Origin: Plasmopara viticola
Taxonomy: Eukaryota > Oomycota > Peronosporomycetes > Peronosporales > Peronosporaceae
NCBI GenBank assembly: GCA_001695595.3
Contig: MBPM02000041.1
Coordinates: 434,001-498,000 of the forward strand
Direction of reading: 5' to 3'
DNA length: 64,000 nucleotides
Positions 46,550-60,522 of this stretch are shown piece after piece (within the stretch, counting starts at the first letter, position 1; each line of letters opens with the position of its first letter). The notes beneath the pieces are model-generated. The model searched no databases and was not told where the DNA came from. It saw only the letters and a list, made by a program, of their open reading frames with translations. The position numbers and the translations under genes are program-made.

Positions 46550-47823
46550 CACCGATGACCGTAATTAGTGCGGACCACATTATTTCTCAGCCTTCCACTT
46601 TTAGGTCGCTCACAGGTATTAGTGTGAACCACACTACCACTGAATCCGAATAGTATGGACCGCACTAATTCTGAATACGGAGAATTAGTGCGGATTCATA
46701 GTGACCGAAACAGCGCATTATGTACCAAATGTATTGGTCACACGATTCAAAGCTTAGGGGCTGAAACGGGAGTGCCATCGTAGTGGATGCAATATTTGCC
46801 AATAACTCGTTGTAGTTCCGGCGTCAATTGCGATTCGTGCCATCGACCACCGACATCAAGTGCCATGCCACAACGTATCATGGCCTTACGAGCGTATGTC
46901 AAGCCGCAACTGTCGCGCATCGCGTTCACCGCGCGCACGGTTTTGGCGGTGAGTTCCAAGAAGAAGCGTTTGCCCGGGTTGTTCAGCTTTCCAGACCACG
47001 ACCCGTTCATACGCACGGTGTCTGACCAGTCGCCGTTTTTGATCATGCGCACCTTCCCGGCCTCCCACAATCGGGTCCATTCGTCCTTGATTTTTAAGAT
47101 GACGAAAGAGTCAGCAGGCTGAACAAGATCGGTCGCGCAGGGTGGAGAGTAGCGTAGTTTAGTGTTGGTCTTCAAGAGAACATCGCGTAATTCTGGTCTG
47201 GCGTTGTGGCCGCCACAGTTGTCCACCACCTTGTGGCTTTAGTATGATTGGCCTGAAATTAGTGTCAATGCCAATATCATTGTTTCAAGGAGACAACTCG
47301 ACATACCTTGTAGTTTCCGCGGAACTCTGAGGGAAACTTGGCGATCGCTCGAAAGACTAAGCCTTGTTCACCTTTCTGGTCTGCATCGGTAATCGTCCGA
47401 CAATCACATTGACCCGCAACGATATCGGTACGACCTGTTGAAGCTTGCGCGTGCGCTTGTTGGCGATCTGATCATCCTGCACGTGATTCTCATCTTCAGC
47501 CTAATCTTCCTCCGTTCAACATCTTCGTTATCACTAAGTTTCTCGTCATCGTCATCGACTGCTGGGACATTAGCGCTGGCAGCACGTGCGAAAGTAGCGA
47601 TAATCGGCGATGGAGAGCTGAGCGCCTCGACACTGGTCAAAACCACTATAATACCAGTCCAGACCAGTCGGTTTACTATACTGTAGTCGTCTAGGATTCT
47701 GTAAAGTCCGTGCGGAGTCGCACTAATTCTTGTCGCCAAATTCACGGTACATATATTAGTGTGGACCGCACTAATTATCAATCCACACTAATTCTCAATC
47801 CGCACTAATTGCGGTCATCAGTG
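46550..47823. mobile_element. Pogo-like (Tc1/mariner superfamily) DNA element, internally deleted
   Basis: The left end is CACCGATGACCGTAATTAG; the right end, read on the minus strand, is CACTGATGACCGCAATTAG. Both are flanked by TA (46548-46549 and 47824-47825), the target site of this superfamily. The AATTAGTGYGGAYY motif is repeated several times near both ends. The 1.27 kb interior carries part of a DDE transposase on the minus strand. It is too short for an autonomous element. Confidence 0.75.
46747..47229 (-). pseudogene. Pogo-like DDE transposase C-terminal part
   Basis: The frame opens VDNCGGHNARPEL, the second Asp of the DDE catalytic site in pogo/jerky-type enzymes. It continues LRYSPPCATDLVQPADSFV and IKDEWTRLWE, then a C-terminal part ending in GMALDVGGRW and LQRVIGKYCIHYDG. 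The annotated start is a GTG inside the domain. A further coding piece (FRAIAKFPSEFRGNYK) lies just upstream near 47370-47310, separated by a possible intron. The first Asp region and the DNA-binding domain are not seen, so it is inactive. Confidence 0.7.
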
Positions 47824-47879
47824 TACTTAGTACCCATTCAGTTAAGTATTGTACTTTAATGCAGTGCAGTTCTGCTTCA

Positions 47880-50800
47880 TAAGAAGCTTTTTCACGCTGA
47901 TTCTATTCTGCTCGTTGCAGCGTTGTGACAATGTTTAAGCTAATGTGCCAACTGCGTCAGCATGTTATACAAGCACAATTTAAACTTGATGGAGCATACA
48001 AGAACATTTCTAATATGATGGAGCTATAATACGATGCAAGCGTTTTTGAAAATATCAAAGTGAAGTCACATCCTTCGCTAAGGATGTTTTGTTTAGCATT
48101 TGTCGAAGCAGCAAAAAAATTGATATGTGTTTCGATCGTGCACCCAGATAAATTTAAACGCCGATCTCGATTGTACAAGTTTGCGTGAGGCAATTTTCAC
48201 TTAACGCGTGTGTCATTTCGTCTTTTGTTTACCAGTAGAAAGCACCATACTGCTGACATTACCGTCTATAATTCTGCATTTCTTACTGCCAGATTAGCTT
48301 TAAAGACCTGGAGTTCTATGATCGAAATACCTCTTAAAGAGTACATTTTAAAAGTTGGGTACGTCGAAATCGACTTGAAAGAAACGTTTACCATGCCTTC
48401 CCATCATCATGAAAAAGTTGTGGTGTAACAACATCTCGTAAATTACCCGACATTTCTTTATTCTTTTTCCCTGAGACAACCATGTTTCCCCTAAGTGTCT
48501 TACCGAAAGTTCATTTGTTTATTTTGGGCAGATGCAAATCGCATTACTTTCGCTATTGATTACACTCAGCCGACTTCTTGCAAAATCAAATAACATTTTC
48601 GAAAAATTCGATCGGAAAATAATGTCTGATCCTCTACCCCACTTATCTAGCAAGTATTTGAGCTCTTCAAAGTTATCAAACCTCATGCCTATTTGTATAG
48701 AAGATTGTAGGGATTATAAATGCGCGAGCCGCTTTATTGAGCGCAAAGTCAACCATTAATAGCTTGTTAATTATTGCATTAGTGCACACACTGCAGCAAG
48801 GACATGGCCGATTTTAGTTGTCCGACCATTCGGTCTGTTGCTGATATCATGAAAGAACTTCTTAATAACTGGAGCTGCACTAGCCAAACTCATCGAAAGA
48901 CAAAGACGTATACAAAATCAATGGTAAATCAACGCTAGACCTTTCGGCCATTTTTCCTTTACTAGTGGAGAGAAAAAATGCCAAATGCGCTTGTTTGCTA
49001 AGGCGACTTTCAAACGCCACATGTACAGAAACGGGTTATGGTCTTCCGACAATTCACCGGTACTGGTAGGCTCTGTAAAGGATCCGACGTGTTTGACGCC
49101 CGACACAATTGGCGGTCCTTCAGACATGTAGAGAGAACAAAGCGTGGTATAAATGGAAAAACCGTCCTTTTTGGTCAAATTGACCGCTCATCAAAGGATC
49201 ATGTGCCCATAAATTTATATCTTACTTCATATTTTTTCACTCAATCCACCAAATTAAGCTGAGTTTTCTGGATCCACTCTATGGTATAGTAAGCCATGTA
49301 ACTTCTCACTTGAACACAAATGCGATTGCTGAAGAAAATTTATCGAGTACCAGTGCCCACAACGGATAAAAGCACCAAGAGCTTAAGATTGGCATTCGTT
49401 TGGCATGCCGACGGGAACATTTCTGTCATTGTCGTCTTCAATTGGGAATGATCTAAATATGCAGAGCACAGAACCTGAAAGATGCACTTTAAGCTTTGCC
49501 AGTGCGCTCTATTAGGCAAGTAACTCCAAGTTATGAACTGTTTGACAGCTCTTAGCTGCACGGACCGGAGTGAAATAAGTTGCTCATGACCGTCCTCATC
49601 GAGCTTCAGTAGCGTATTTGCTGGAATAGCCGAGAGCGTCCCAAATGTCGCGAAACAGCTTTGTCTCGTCGGGCACAAGACTTACCGGCACCCTCTAAGA
49701 GTTTGTCTTGTTGCTTTTAAATTATCCTGGTTTTGAGCCCCCTAGAACCAATCGATTGTATTTTTTTTCAATTGATCGGACAGAGGCTTTGCGATGCCGA
49801 CACAATTTGTGTAAGTAATAGGCTGCTCTAACTGTTTGTTGAGAGAATTTTGGAACATGCAATACGTGTAAGAAACTTTTACTTATTGAGCTCTGCTAAA
49901 GCCCCATTACAACATTAAAAACTTCGATGATTTTGATTCTCTCGACTGCAATGACGTATTGTTCGATATCGGTACAAAGTTTGATATTTTTTCTAAACTT
50001 ATAAAGCTTTTTAAGGTGGCTTAATTATGCGAATTATTTTCATATAAGAGCTATGCACGACTATCCTCTCAATAGACGTTTAAGCAAAAGGCCGTAATAC
50101 TTCAAACAATCGAGTTTCTAGACAATTTGTTGCCACCGGACATTCGATAGTACTTGTAGTGTTGCTAGGCACTCTATGCGCTTAGCGCAAAAGCGATGTA
50201 AGGGGCATATGACACTCATTGATTCATATAAAAGTATAGTTATCAGTGCACTAATGAACGTGCCCCTGAACATGTTTTTTTAAAATAGGCGTTTATTATA
50301 CACCGCTGCACGAAGTAGCTTCGTGCAAGTATTAGCTAGCCGCCGCTTGCCGCTCACATTTTTCAAAATGTACGGGTACTTTTCAATCGTGCCATAGAAA
50401 TCGTTTCCATTCGGCAAAGATGGTATCAATGAGCTCGTATGGCCGTGGATAAGGTTTTATTACAGTCCGGCACGGGGACAGACCATCCTTCTTTGCTTAG
50501 TTTTGCTGAATGATTTCAATACAACACATTGTGCTTTCTATTGAATAAGATTCGATATATTGAAGTCAAGGCACAGTGTACGTTGCCTATAGGGTGATAT
50601 AAATCAACTTTATCCAGAACTGGGATCTTTTCATGTCAGAAGAGGCTGTCTTGTCACACCACCTCGAAAATAATTTTAGCTTTAGTACAACCAAAACGCA
50701 GCCGCCCCTACTATCTTAGATCAAGTAGCTCTGACACTTCTGTCAGTACCTCCATTTAAGACTTACCAACCGTGATATGACAACCACTTGACTATCAAGC

Positions 50801-53800
50801 AACTTGGTGAAAAAGGTATCGTTTTGCTCGTACTCGGGGATTGAAAAATTATCGCGCAATATCTCTTTTTTAACCACCTTGTCGAGCAAATATTTGGTAT
50901 TCGCTTCCTGCAGATGGTGATTGTATGTCACCAGACCGTTAAGCCTTACTATATTGCTGTGGATCTACCTTGTTCTCAGTTTTAGCTCTACTCAACACTC
51001 GGATCTGTCAGTAGTATCCGATATTTTGCTTCGGAAGGCGTTAAAGATGTCGTCACGTCAACCTCGTGGAAGTATCGATACATCTCTTATTTTTTCTGAT
51101 GCACACTTCTTCAGACTTTTTTTTTCAAGTTATGTCTAAAGCCGTCGCACAAGCCAGCTGACTTAACTTCGCTGCTATCTCTTAGACGACCAACTTTTTA
51201 TTTTTTTACTGGCCGCGATTGATTGCCGATGCGCAAAGTTTTTGAATGCACCAGAATTAACAATGACGCAAAATAGTATTTGTAACCACTTACAATTACG
51301 TGTATAATTAGCAGCTTTCCGCTACTGGCTCATCATTGGATAGCTATAATTTTCTCAGGGACTTCGTATCCATAGATATACACCTATTAAAACAATGCTG
51401 CTCCTTCCCCATTTTATGTCATAGTAAATTTTCTTGTTGGTATGTATACAGGAAACTTTTTTAGGAACACGATCCCTGGTAAGATTGCACGTGAGCCCTA
51501 TGATTCAGATTCGGTCTCAATAGATCCAAGCAGTGCCGACCAAAGAAATCGCAGTTTTAATTGCTGGGACAACAAAGAGAAGATCAACCCGCGTCCTTCT
51601 AAGGAACTAAAAAATTAAATCTTTGTCTCGCCTATGTAACACCGATACATTGCGAACAGATGTCGCGCTTTCGAAGTCGGAGAGACACCAGCTGTGAAAC
51701 TACTTCTGGGAAGGGATAAAGCCCCCTGTGGCTGGTGCACACAATGAAAGCTCAGCCTTCGTGCCTTGTCGGCACTTAAAGGAGAATTCTAGCAGCGGTA
51801 AGCCGCTTAAGTGCACGTACGATTCCAAAAACAATTTCGAGTCTTGGAATTTATTGATGCATTGGGAAGTATTGCGCTCTGGCAAACGACCGCGGTCAGT
51901 CAAAAATGGCTTAACCTTGCCTTTCTTACGAATCTATTTCTTAAAGAAGTTTCTGAAGCTAAACACGATCTGGCTGTAAAATTTGAAGATAGGGGTATGT
52001 GTTATCTTTGACATGACCATTTATGACTTAGCCCATAACATACTAAGTCTGGCATAGCTGGCAGGGCTTTGCTGTATTATGGATCCACCTTTGATGTGCG
52101 CTTAATATCCCTGAAAGCAAGAAAAGGCGGGTCCACCCTAGAGATAATCATAGGAGGTACCGAATATGCTTGTTTCACCAAGATTAGAGATTGGAAGGCG
52201 TGTTTGATGGATTATCCAGTGAGTAGCTAAGTCATTGACAGCTTGACAATTTGCATGAGGGCAGCGTATTTAGTACTGGATCAGAATTTCGAGACAAAGA
52301 TGCCACCGATTGCAAATCACAACTTTCTGCGCGCGGACAAGATAATGTGTGGCGCTCCGGTAACGTCTATTGAATTTTTATAAGAATTGTTTCAGCCATT
52401 GCGAGGTTTTACCTGGACACATCTTAACGCTTTCTTCTTTCGTAGTTGTTTACAAAGGTATCGTTAGCCTTGGAGGTCCATAGAGGTCAGCGACACGTAC
52501 TTCACTTCCATCACCAAATGACACGAAGAATGTTAATTTTTGCGAAAAAACACTTGCAATTTAATAGACAATTGTGAAAGCTTAATTGGCTTGTTGTTCT
52601 GCACAGGCAACACTATAAATCAGAGCATACTAGTTTGTCAGGCATACACAGCCGACAACAATTTTACAATTTAGTGCGCTTACCCGTCACAGTCACAGAT
52701 CCAATGATTGTGTGCTTTAGAAAAAGTGGGCGCAATTTGATCGCTATGAGAAGGCAGACATCCTAGTCTACTATAGGTTCGATCCGGTAAATATAGCTCG
52801 CGTCGTTGCTTCGAGCGACAAAAACCTCAAGTACGACATACTCTTGAAGATAAAATAAACAAATAGACAGTCTAAGAAACAATGATTTGCTCGATGTAAA
52901 TATTGCTGAAAGAACATATGACATATGAAAGTCGAGCCTACGACCCAAATGTTAGTTTATTTACAGAGCGTGTCAGTATCGGTTGACGGTTGCAAGTCCA
53001 CAAGCCTCGATTTTGTCTTTTATTTGCGGTACTTGTAGTGTTTGCGTACTATTTAAGAAATATGATGTTTTTGACCCCAATTATTGCGAGTAAAAAATAG
53101 CAGGGCTACGGTTTCAGTGAGGTATGTCTTTAAAATACAATGGTATCAGCGGCTCGTTTACTTTTGAAACAGCGAATCCAGGAGGATTGAACAAATAGAG
53201 CCAGCCATGTTCATGAAGATATTTTGTGGACTGGCGAGCTTATAATTTCCGTGTTTGCACTATGCGATCACCCGTCGACAAGTTTTGCATCGGTTCTTGG
53301 ATATGTACTGGAATATCATTAGCTCATGGTAACCCGATTTTTTTTTTCAAAACTGTTTAAAAGGCTCGGAAAACGAATTTTCGAGGCTTCTACTAAAATC
53401 AGTGTTTCACGGAAATACCCGTATAAGATTGCGAAAAATGAGCTGAACGTTAGTGGCAGGAGATAAGCTAGAAATTTATAAACATCGGCTGAACCTCGAA
53501 TAAATTTGTAAAGGAAGAGGCGAAAGTAAGTTTTTCCGCTAGCGAAAAAATACTAAACCGCTCAAGAGAATAAATTAAGCATTTGCAAACAAGATATAGC
53601 CTAAATTTATTAGACCTTTTGCAGTTCTGTATACCAACAAACTTTCAGAATCATTGTTGGCGCTCCTATTATTGTCTATAAGACGTCTTGACTGTTCATT
53701 TAAACAATAACTTAGAATCTCATAAGGGGTGATCAAGGACCTTTTCAAGCAGCTACCCCCAGCTCGACCTTGCTGGTAACTTTATGTGAGAGACCAAATA

Positions 53801-54430
53801 GTTCTAATAGCAACCGCCATATAAAACATACGGCAACAGTGTGAGTACCTAAAACTTGGGCACTTTAGCTGCCAGCCAATCCTATATGTTTTTGTAATAT
53901 AGAGCGACTTCACAAACAGATCGTGACTAGAGCTTATACAATTGTAAAGCTCATCGGTCACCCAACTACGTAAACCCATCTTTTGTTTAAGGATCTTAAG
54001 AGCTCCGAGTCGTCTGGTGAAGCAGCGGCTTGGTCACCAGGGCCGACCCTGAGTGCAATCTCAATCATGTACATTTGGTTGCTCGAGGATTGTTGCTTCT
54101 AATAAAAACCGCGTGAGCTTCCGGCTGGAGCTGTAGTCGCTATCTACAGAGCTTCTACATTACGAAGACCATCTTAGTGAAAGCAAAGCGCTTTTACAAA
54201 AGCTGCGATCTTTTCTAAAAGAGATATCTCACCATATGATTTTATCAAGACTCTCTGATACAGACAGCAATATTGCTGGAAGGCTGTTACGATCCGGCAT
54301 CGAAAGTTTGTAAAGACTTAGCGATCCCTTGTCCATACAATAAAGCATGATGAAAGCGATTTCATGACCGACTTTGAAACGCTTATTAGGAGCGCCTAGC
54401 TTAGCCTTATGTGGAAGGCGAGACAACTTT
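47880..54430. repeat. Decayed long repeat block, copy B
   Basis: It is colinear by eye with copy A (17872-27550) without the two transposons found there. Short minus-strand frames (48918-49178, 49340-49678, 52763-52948, 53782-53979, 54229-54426) may be fragments of former genes; for example TFGTLSAIPANTLLKLDEDG in the second. None has an intact start plus a recognisable domain, so no CDS is called. Confidence 0.5.
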
Positions 54431-57400
54431 CAGTTATGTCGTCCCCGACCTACCATGTAAGGAAAGTACTCTTTCAGCTCGATGATGAGGGAATCATTGT
54501 CAACACCGATCGATTTCTTTTTATTTACTAATGAATTAGGTACTAAAATCAAACATTAGTCGAAACGATACTAAAGAAGTCGCACGCCGAGAAGTAATCA
54601 TCGAACCCACGCTTTCTCGTGCTAGTTCTTGATCTCTTGCAAGGTGACCAATAATATTTTCGGATTAAATGCAAGCCCTATCACCAGTCGAAAAGACTCC
54701 AATTTATCTCATTTTCTTTCTCGCAAAAAAATATTCAGTTTTTTTTTTAATATTTTTTTGCCGCAAGATTCTCAGAGGTGTTAAGATCAACTAGGGCTAT
54801 CATTACCCGTTGCGTGTATAATTGTCAAATATGTAGATCTGCAAACCTTCCAGCCATGGCTTCTCGACTGCACTACCTTTGATGGACAATTTGCATCACG
54901 TTGTCGCCTGCAGCAAAAAACGCTGTGTTTGGTGCAAATGTCAATGCGACTTTATTCGAAGCTATAAAGTCTACAGGACCCTGTGGTCACATGCATGCCT
55001 ATTTTTGCCTCGCGTTTTTGTTTGCAACTAAGGAAGCGTTAATATTGGCGAGCTCAAACTCTGAAAAAAGAAAAAGTGATGCCAGTCCTTTTTATAATGT
55101 GATTCTTTATGTTAAAATAATCTGAAATTGCGCTCGGAAGACTCAGTGCTTCCTATAGGTCTAGAAGGTAACTACATTTGCAGCCCTCTTTACTACCCAC
55201 CAGCTGGTAGACATCACCGCATTTTTGCATAGGCTCAAACAGCCTCATCGTTGGTGTTTGGAAGGCATGGAGCTTAGAGCATTTTCCTTATATACAGAAA
55301 TATCACGAAAAGCCTTGCTTTTGGATTAGAAAGGTAAAGATGGTCGCTCCAACGGCCATGATCACAGGCATTAAGGTCCGCGTAACAAACAGACGTACTT
55401 ACATAAAAGGATGGGTAAGAGCTGGGTACTCAACCGCGAAACCACTATATTTTGCGTCTTAGGAACGTATCAAATGATAATTGAAAACAAGTATTATTCT
55501 GACAAATTCTAACTTTGAAGCTTTTCAGACGAAAAAGCTTGACTTTGATAAATCATGTTCGTGAGCTCAGTAAGTTGACTGCCTCCATTGCTTGGGCGTC
55601 ACTTATCGAACAAGTTAAAGTGACTTTCTCCATGGACGGATCAAACGTAGGCGCCAGATTAGAGTGCAGGTAGAGATGTAAATTTGATTAATTTCGTAAA
55701 GGAGTATTGCCACAAGCAGGATTCATTCTCTCAATGTCGCGAACGGGTAGCTCCTTGACCTACAAGACCCCGAGAAGTGCTGTTTGTGAGCTCGGTGTGT
55801 CGGGTTTAGTCTTGATAAATATGAGTGTTACAGGGCAAAGTATCCTACATTACTTTAATTAATTTTCGTAGAATTACCATAAAATAACAACTACCGTTAT
55901 CCACAAAGAATTCCACCGATAATTTATAATAGAATACAGCTCAGAATTAAATACCTTAAGTTTTAAATTAAGTTTCGAACGCAGAGTAATGTTACGTAGA
56001 AGCCAAGCAAATGCGACCTGTGGCTCGTTCTAGCTCTAAGTATAGAGAGAAGAGGAGAAACCCTAACGTACGCTTTTTGAAAACAGTAGTACTGCTCATT
56101 GTAGCACTTGCGGTCAATTTGCCCCTAAGCCTCTTCGACAAATATTTAGTAAGGTTTGAACAGAAAGACCATTTACCACAAAACACGCAAGGCGAGCTGA
56201 TTAAGCTTACTGTCCTCTATGTCTCTTAGTGAGTGTAACATTCGGTTGTAGATTAAGCGGCGCAATCAGTTTGCAACAAAAAGCGCTCTCTAACTATTAA
56301 TACGCCCTGCTGATGCAGATTAAATTGAACACGACAAAGTGTTCGTCGATAAAATAGGCGCCTCAGGCAAATAGCCCACCCAAATCAAAGATGGCAAGAT
56401 GACCTTCGAAGAGCGAGGAGAGAGACTCTTGTGTTCTGGGTTGGGAAGATATAGCTAGCCATAATGTCCGCAATGCTGTGAAAGGAACAATTTTAGGCAG
56501 CTCTGGTCATCTTGAAGCTCGGCTTAAATTGTGCAATTAAGTACGTGAAATAATTTTGCTAAGGCGTCATTTTCCAGCTGAGGTAAGCCGACGTGTAGCT
56601 GCGAGAATTCTTTTAGCCTCAAAGTACAAGTACCGTACACGGCTGCGCTTCTATACATCCCACCAAGGTTTAAATGATCTGGTGAGCTTTGTGTAGGTGT
56701 TACGAACTCAGCTTGCCGAGATGGCCGATAGTAATATATAAGAAACATCGTCTTTATTGACGGACTGTGCACGTGAGCAGTAATGATGGAGGCGCTGATT
56801 GCACACCCGACCTCATTTTAAAAGACCGTGAAGTAAACAATGATGCCGAGATTAGCATTTCGGCAGCACAGAAAGGGCGGGGCTTACAAATTTTTTGCCG
56901 CTGGGGCAGCTCGGTCCCCATGTATTGCGGCTATGCAAGGTTAGTGGACAACCAACAAAACTGTCACAACACAGGTAATCTATAACAAGCGGAACAATGT
57001 AGAGTCATACATCAGTCTCTGCAACCCGCCAATTGCGGTTGGGGTTTTTCTTCTACGAAGCTCACCAAGTTCATGACCCGTAATTCCACAGTTGATAAGT
57101 CGTTTTAAACATCGCAGGACGAAGGCGCGGGGCGACCTGCTGAGGTTGAAGTAAGCGCTGCGGAGCCGAAATTGTTGTGTGAGATCAATAGAGCCAAATC
57201 TTGCAGTATCCCTGCTTTTTAGCACATATCGTCGGCTTCGTAGTTGATGAGTTAGGTGTGAAGGGTCTTAAGAAGCCATATTTTTTTCTTGGTCTCAAAT
57301 GCCTCGAAACATTACACTCGACGCTCGCCTATCGAGGGAGATCAGCCATATGCTGATCGTCTTCAAGCACACCAACGAGATATAGTCACTACTTACTAAG

Positions 57401-58900
57401 CGACAGGATCGAAATTTACTGTATTAGGGTCATGTGAGAAGCTCTTCGACTTTTATCGCTCGAAATGCTGACTTGTTATCAACCTTGAGGTGAGATATAA
57501 TCAAATTTTGGTTAGGATAAAGCTGATGTGCGAGAAGGCCCGTATAGTTAGGACATTAGGTGCCACCCTCTTTGCTTCCAACAAAGGTTTGGTGAGTCAT
57601 GAACCATCTCTATTAAGAGGCAGGATCTTTTTTGGCGCGGACACTTAGTTGTCGTTGCGCCATGGAATTTTTTCACCAAGAACACCGAGAATTGATCGTA
57701 AAACACATCACTCGCTGCATGTGATTAGTGACATGGCTGGATGTCAAGAAAGAATGTGCGAGACGAAATTTCTGCTCGTGAGATATCCACTGAGAAGTGC
57801 TTATATTCTCCATATTGTGGAGGCGTGACAAGCTATCAGCCAAGGTAATAAGAATTTGACCTTTTATTGCACGCGGAGTGGCACGATGTCACTAATCAAC
57901 GCTTGTTCAGAAATAAATCTGCTCTTATTTTATTTAAGGTACCACTGACTGTAGGCAGAGCAACTAAGATTATGGCTGTAAGGATGCACGTAGAGTGGAA
58001 CCTTATACACTCGTTGAAAGTAGCAAACACTTTAAGACCTTGTAAGTTTGATTGGTAGTAGGCTAAATGGCGCTTTAGGCGAAGCCCCGACGATGTACCG
58101 GGTTCCTATGTCACCAACTAAGAAACTTGTCGTGAACAGCATTCGAAACATTACCGGCGACAACATGGTCGAAGAGCTGTTTATAGATATCTGGGGAGGT
58201 GCCCACCAAGATGTACCTTTTTTACTAATAAATCTCGTCGTAAACAGCATTCGCTGTGCTTTTGGTGTAGCATGTAGTTTCCGATAGGTCGAGATATCTG
58301 GGGTGACGTATATCAGGTACGCGTGAAGCTGCACATATTCCGCTTAGCGAAGACTTTTTAAGCTAGACTCGTGATTGAACGGCAACATAAACGTCGGTGC
58401 GTCGATGCACAATCGAGTCGACACAAAAGTGAAGCGTCAAGTCTCTTGCTATCGTCAAGGAGAAAGCAAAGACTCTTGACTCCATCGAGTACTCTCCTTA
58501 AATGGAAACGGTTAGACTAAACAGAAACTATCCGATAGCATGCTCAGTTGAAGGAGAGGTCGAGGCAATGTCAGCCTGAAACCTATTGCGTCAGTAGGCG
58601 CTTTACTTGGGCTGATTAAAACGTCCATGACAGAACTTGATGAGGTTTGTACAGCTGTAAGCATGTGTATATGCATTAAGAAATACATAATCTTGTTATG
58701 CATTTCTTACTCATGCATCGGAGATGGCCCATTACATTTGTAAAGAATGCGTGTTTCATGTATTTGAACTCGATATAACATTTAAAAAAATTGAGAGTCT
58801 AATTTTAGGTCACATTATTCAATGATCGTATTCTAAGAGCACTTCAGCTTCAATTAAAAGAAACAACTAAACAGCTTGTTAGACTTTGACCTCTTCAAAC
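54431..58900. other. Gene-poor stretch, no supported gene
   Basis: Frames of 60-100 codons on both strands (for example 56980-57225 minus, 58032-58334 minus, 58048-58287 plus) show no family signature. The + frame at 58048 contains two similar VVNSIR segments arising from a short direct repeat (near 58130-58200 and 58237-58305). Probably decayed repeats. Confidence 0.4.
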
Positions 58901-60522
58901 AAACAGTACAGACGTCTGCCAACAATATTGGAACGTTTACGTGGAACGCTCGAAGTTCGTCTTACATGATCGCATCGGAAGAAATTTCGCTTAAACGACT
59001 TTACGGACTGCATGCCGGATGTGGGATATACAGTACTGCTTAAGAGTATATCGCAACGAGAAAACGATGGTGTTTACGGAAAAGCATTACACATGTGACC
59101 TTGTAGACTTGACAGTATGGTAAGTTAATGAAGACTGTGCAAATTAATCAAAAGGACTATGCCTCATGGCGTGTTATTGTGTAAATTTGGTTTTGAGCTC
59201 AATGAATAAAATCGGTTCTCTTGGACTCTACATGCGACCTAGCGGTAGTAATGACAAAGGTTAATCTATTCTAGCCATGATTTTAAGGTGTTTCTGATGA
59301 GCATTATACCCACGTAGACGTAGATCGACTACTTGTCTACCAGGTGTTGCTGAACGTTGCACGATGGAGATCTGCGAAAAGATATGCGATATTATCGAGT
59401 ATGACTGCCCACATACCCGTCTGCAATTTGAAAACATATTAATGAGTACACTTTTAGGTTCTACCTCTAATCCTTGATAAGCGACTAAACGGGCTGGCAT
59501 ACCTTTACCCAAGTCATGAGAAATCAGCTTTAATATACAATTTACAGACGTACATATCATATAAAAGTCTTATTTGCTTTTTTGTCCTACCTATTATCTA
59601 TAAGCGACTATTGTGCCCGTTGTTGAATAGCACATATGTATGTCTTAGCGTCAGCACCGCGGATGTCCAGGCAGACAAATTAATGGGGGATCGCAACTGC
59701 GGTGTGGCCACCACTTCATTCTTTGTTAGTCAAACTTTGAGATAGCGATACGTACACGCACTGTGACCACGTTGCAAATGAGCTCAAGGCATCTTGTAAT
59801 ATAGTATTTTGACGCATCAAGAAACGATAGGTGATCAAAATGTGCTTATATGTCTGGAAGAATGCGACTCGTACAGACGTTAGCGTCTGATCGGTAGGTG
59901 TTGGTGATAGTGAATCTACATTTTACTACTTCAATAGCATCATCGGTACAATGGTGCCCGTGTGAGTCCGTCTCTTTCCAAAAAAAATTCACCGGTTCAT
60001 TGCAACAAGCGCTTGAGAGCGCACATGACTTAATATCAAATTTTCTTACTTTTCAAGGAAAGCGGTGAGCACAAATCGGCAGCAGTACAAGGAAGCACAA
60101 CGTCAGACACGAGTCGACGATATGGGGCTGACCAGTGATGCACTTGAACACTTTACACCTTCTTTTTTGTTGTGTTCGTGCCGTTGCAGAGATATTTCAC
60201 GCTTAGTGCTCCATCATGCGATTCGTCACTGCCACAGAGTTGCACGTTACCAACTTTGTAGTGACAAAAGCAGAGACTGGATGGATCCAATCAGTCTGAT
60301 GCGCTGTGATGAGATGCGCATCGTGCGTCGAGCGAGACTCTATGTGACGAAGCAGTTTTATAGCTTGTGGTCGAATTAAAAGTTTGCGACAACGCGGAAG
60401 AACAATGTTGATACAACAAGTAACATTTTCTTAAGCGTGAAGTCATCGTAAAAATTTATTCGATAGATGCTGCATTTTTATATGTATGATGTATGCAATA
60501 AAAGTAGCAAGTGGGCGCCATC
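58901..60522. repeat. 3' flank of effector at 60523-62820, duplicated block
   Basis: No gene. About 59330-59490 follows 38640-38810; about 59660-59710 follows 35525-35575 in reverse; about 59860-59990 follows 1395-1500; and about 60190-60350 is the block found beside all copies. Confidence 0.5.

Noticed and set aside
47404..47781. 125-residue acidic protein inside the pogo-like element
   Set aside because: It includes the TIR repeats and has no domain; probably element interior or a transposase 5' part.
48918..49678. Minus-strand frames as genuine genes
   Set aside because: The sister block at 19200-19900 has different open parts, which indicates decay rather than coding constraint.
58048..58287. 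Protein with two VVNSIR repeats
   Set aside because: Explained by a short direct DNA repeat; no homologue recognised.
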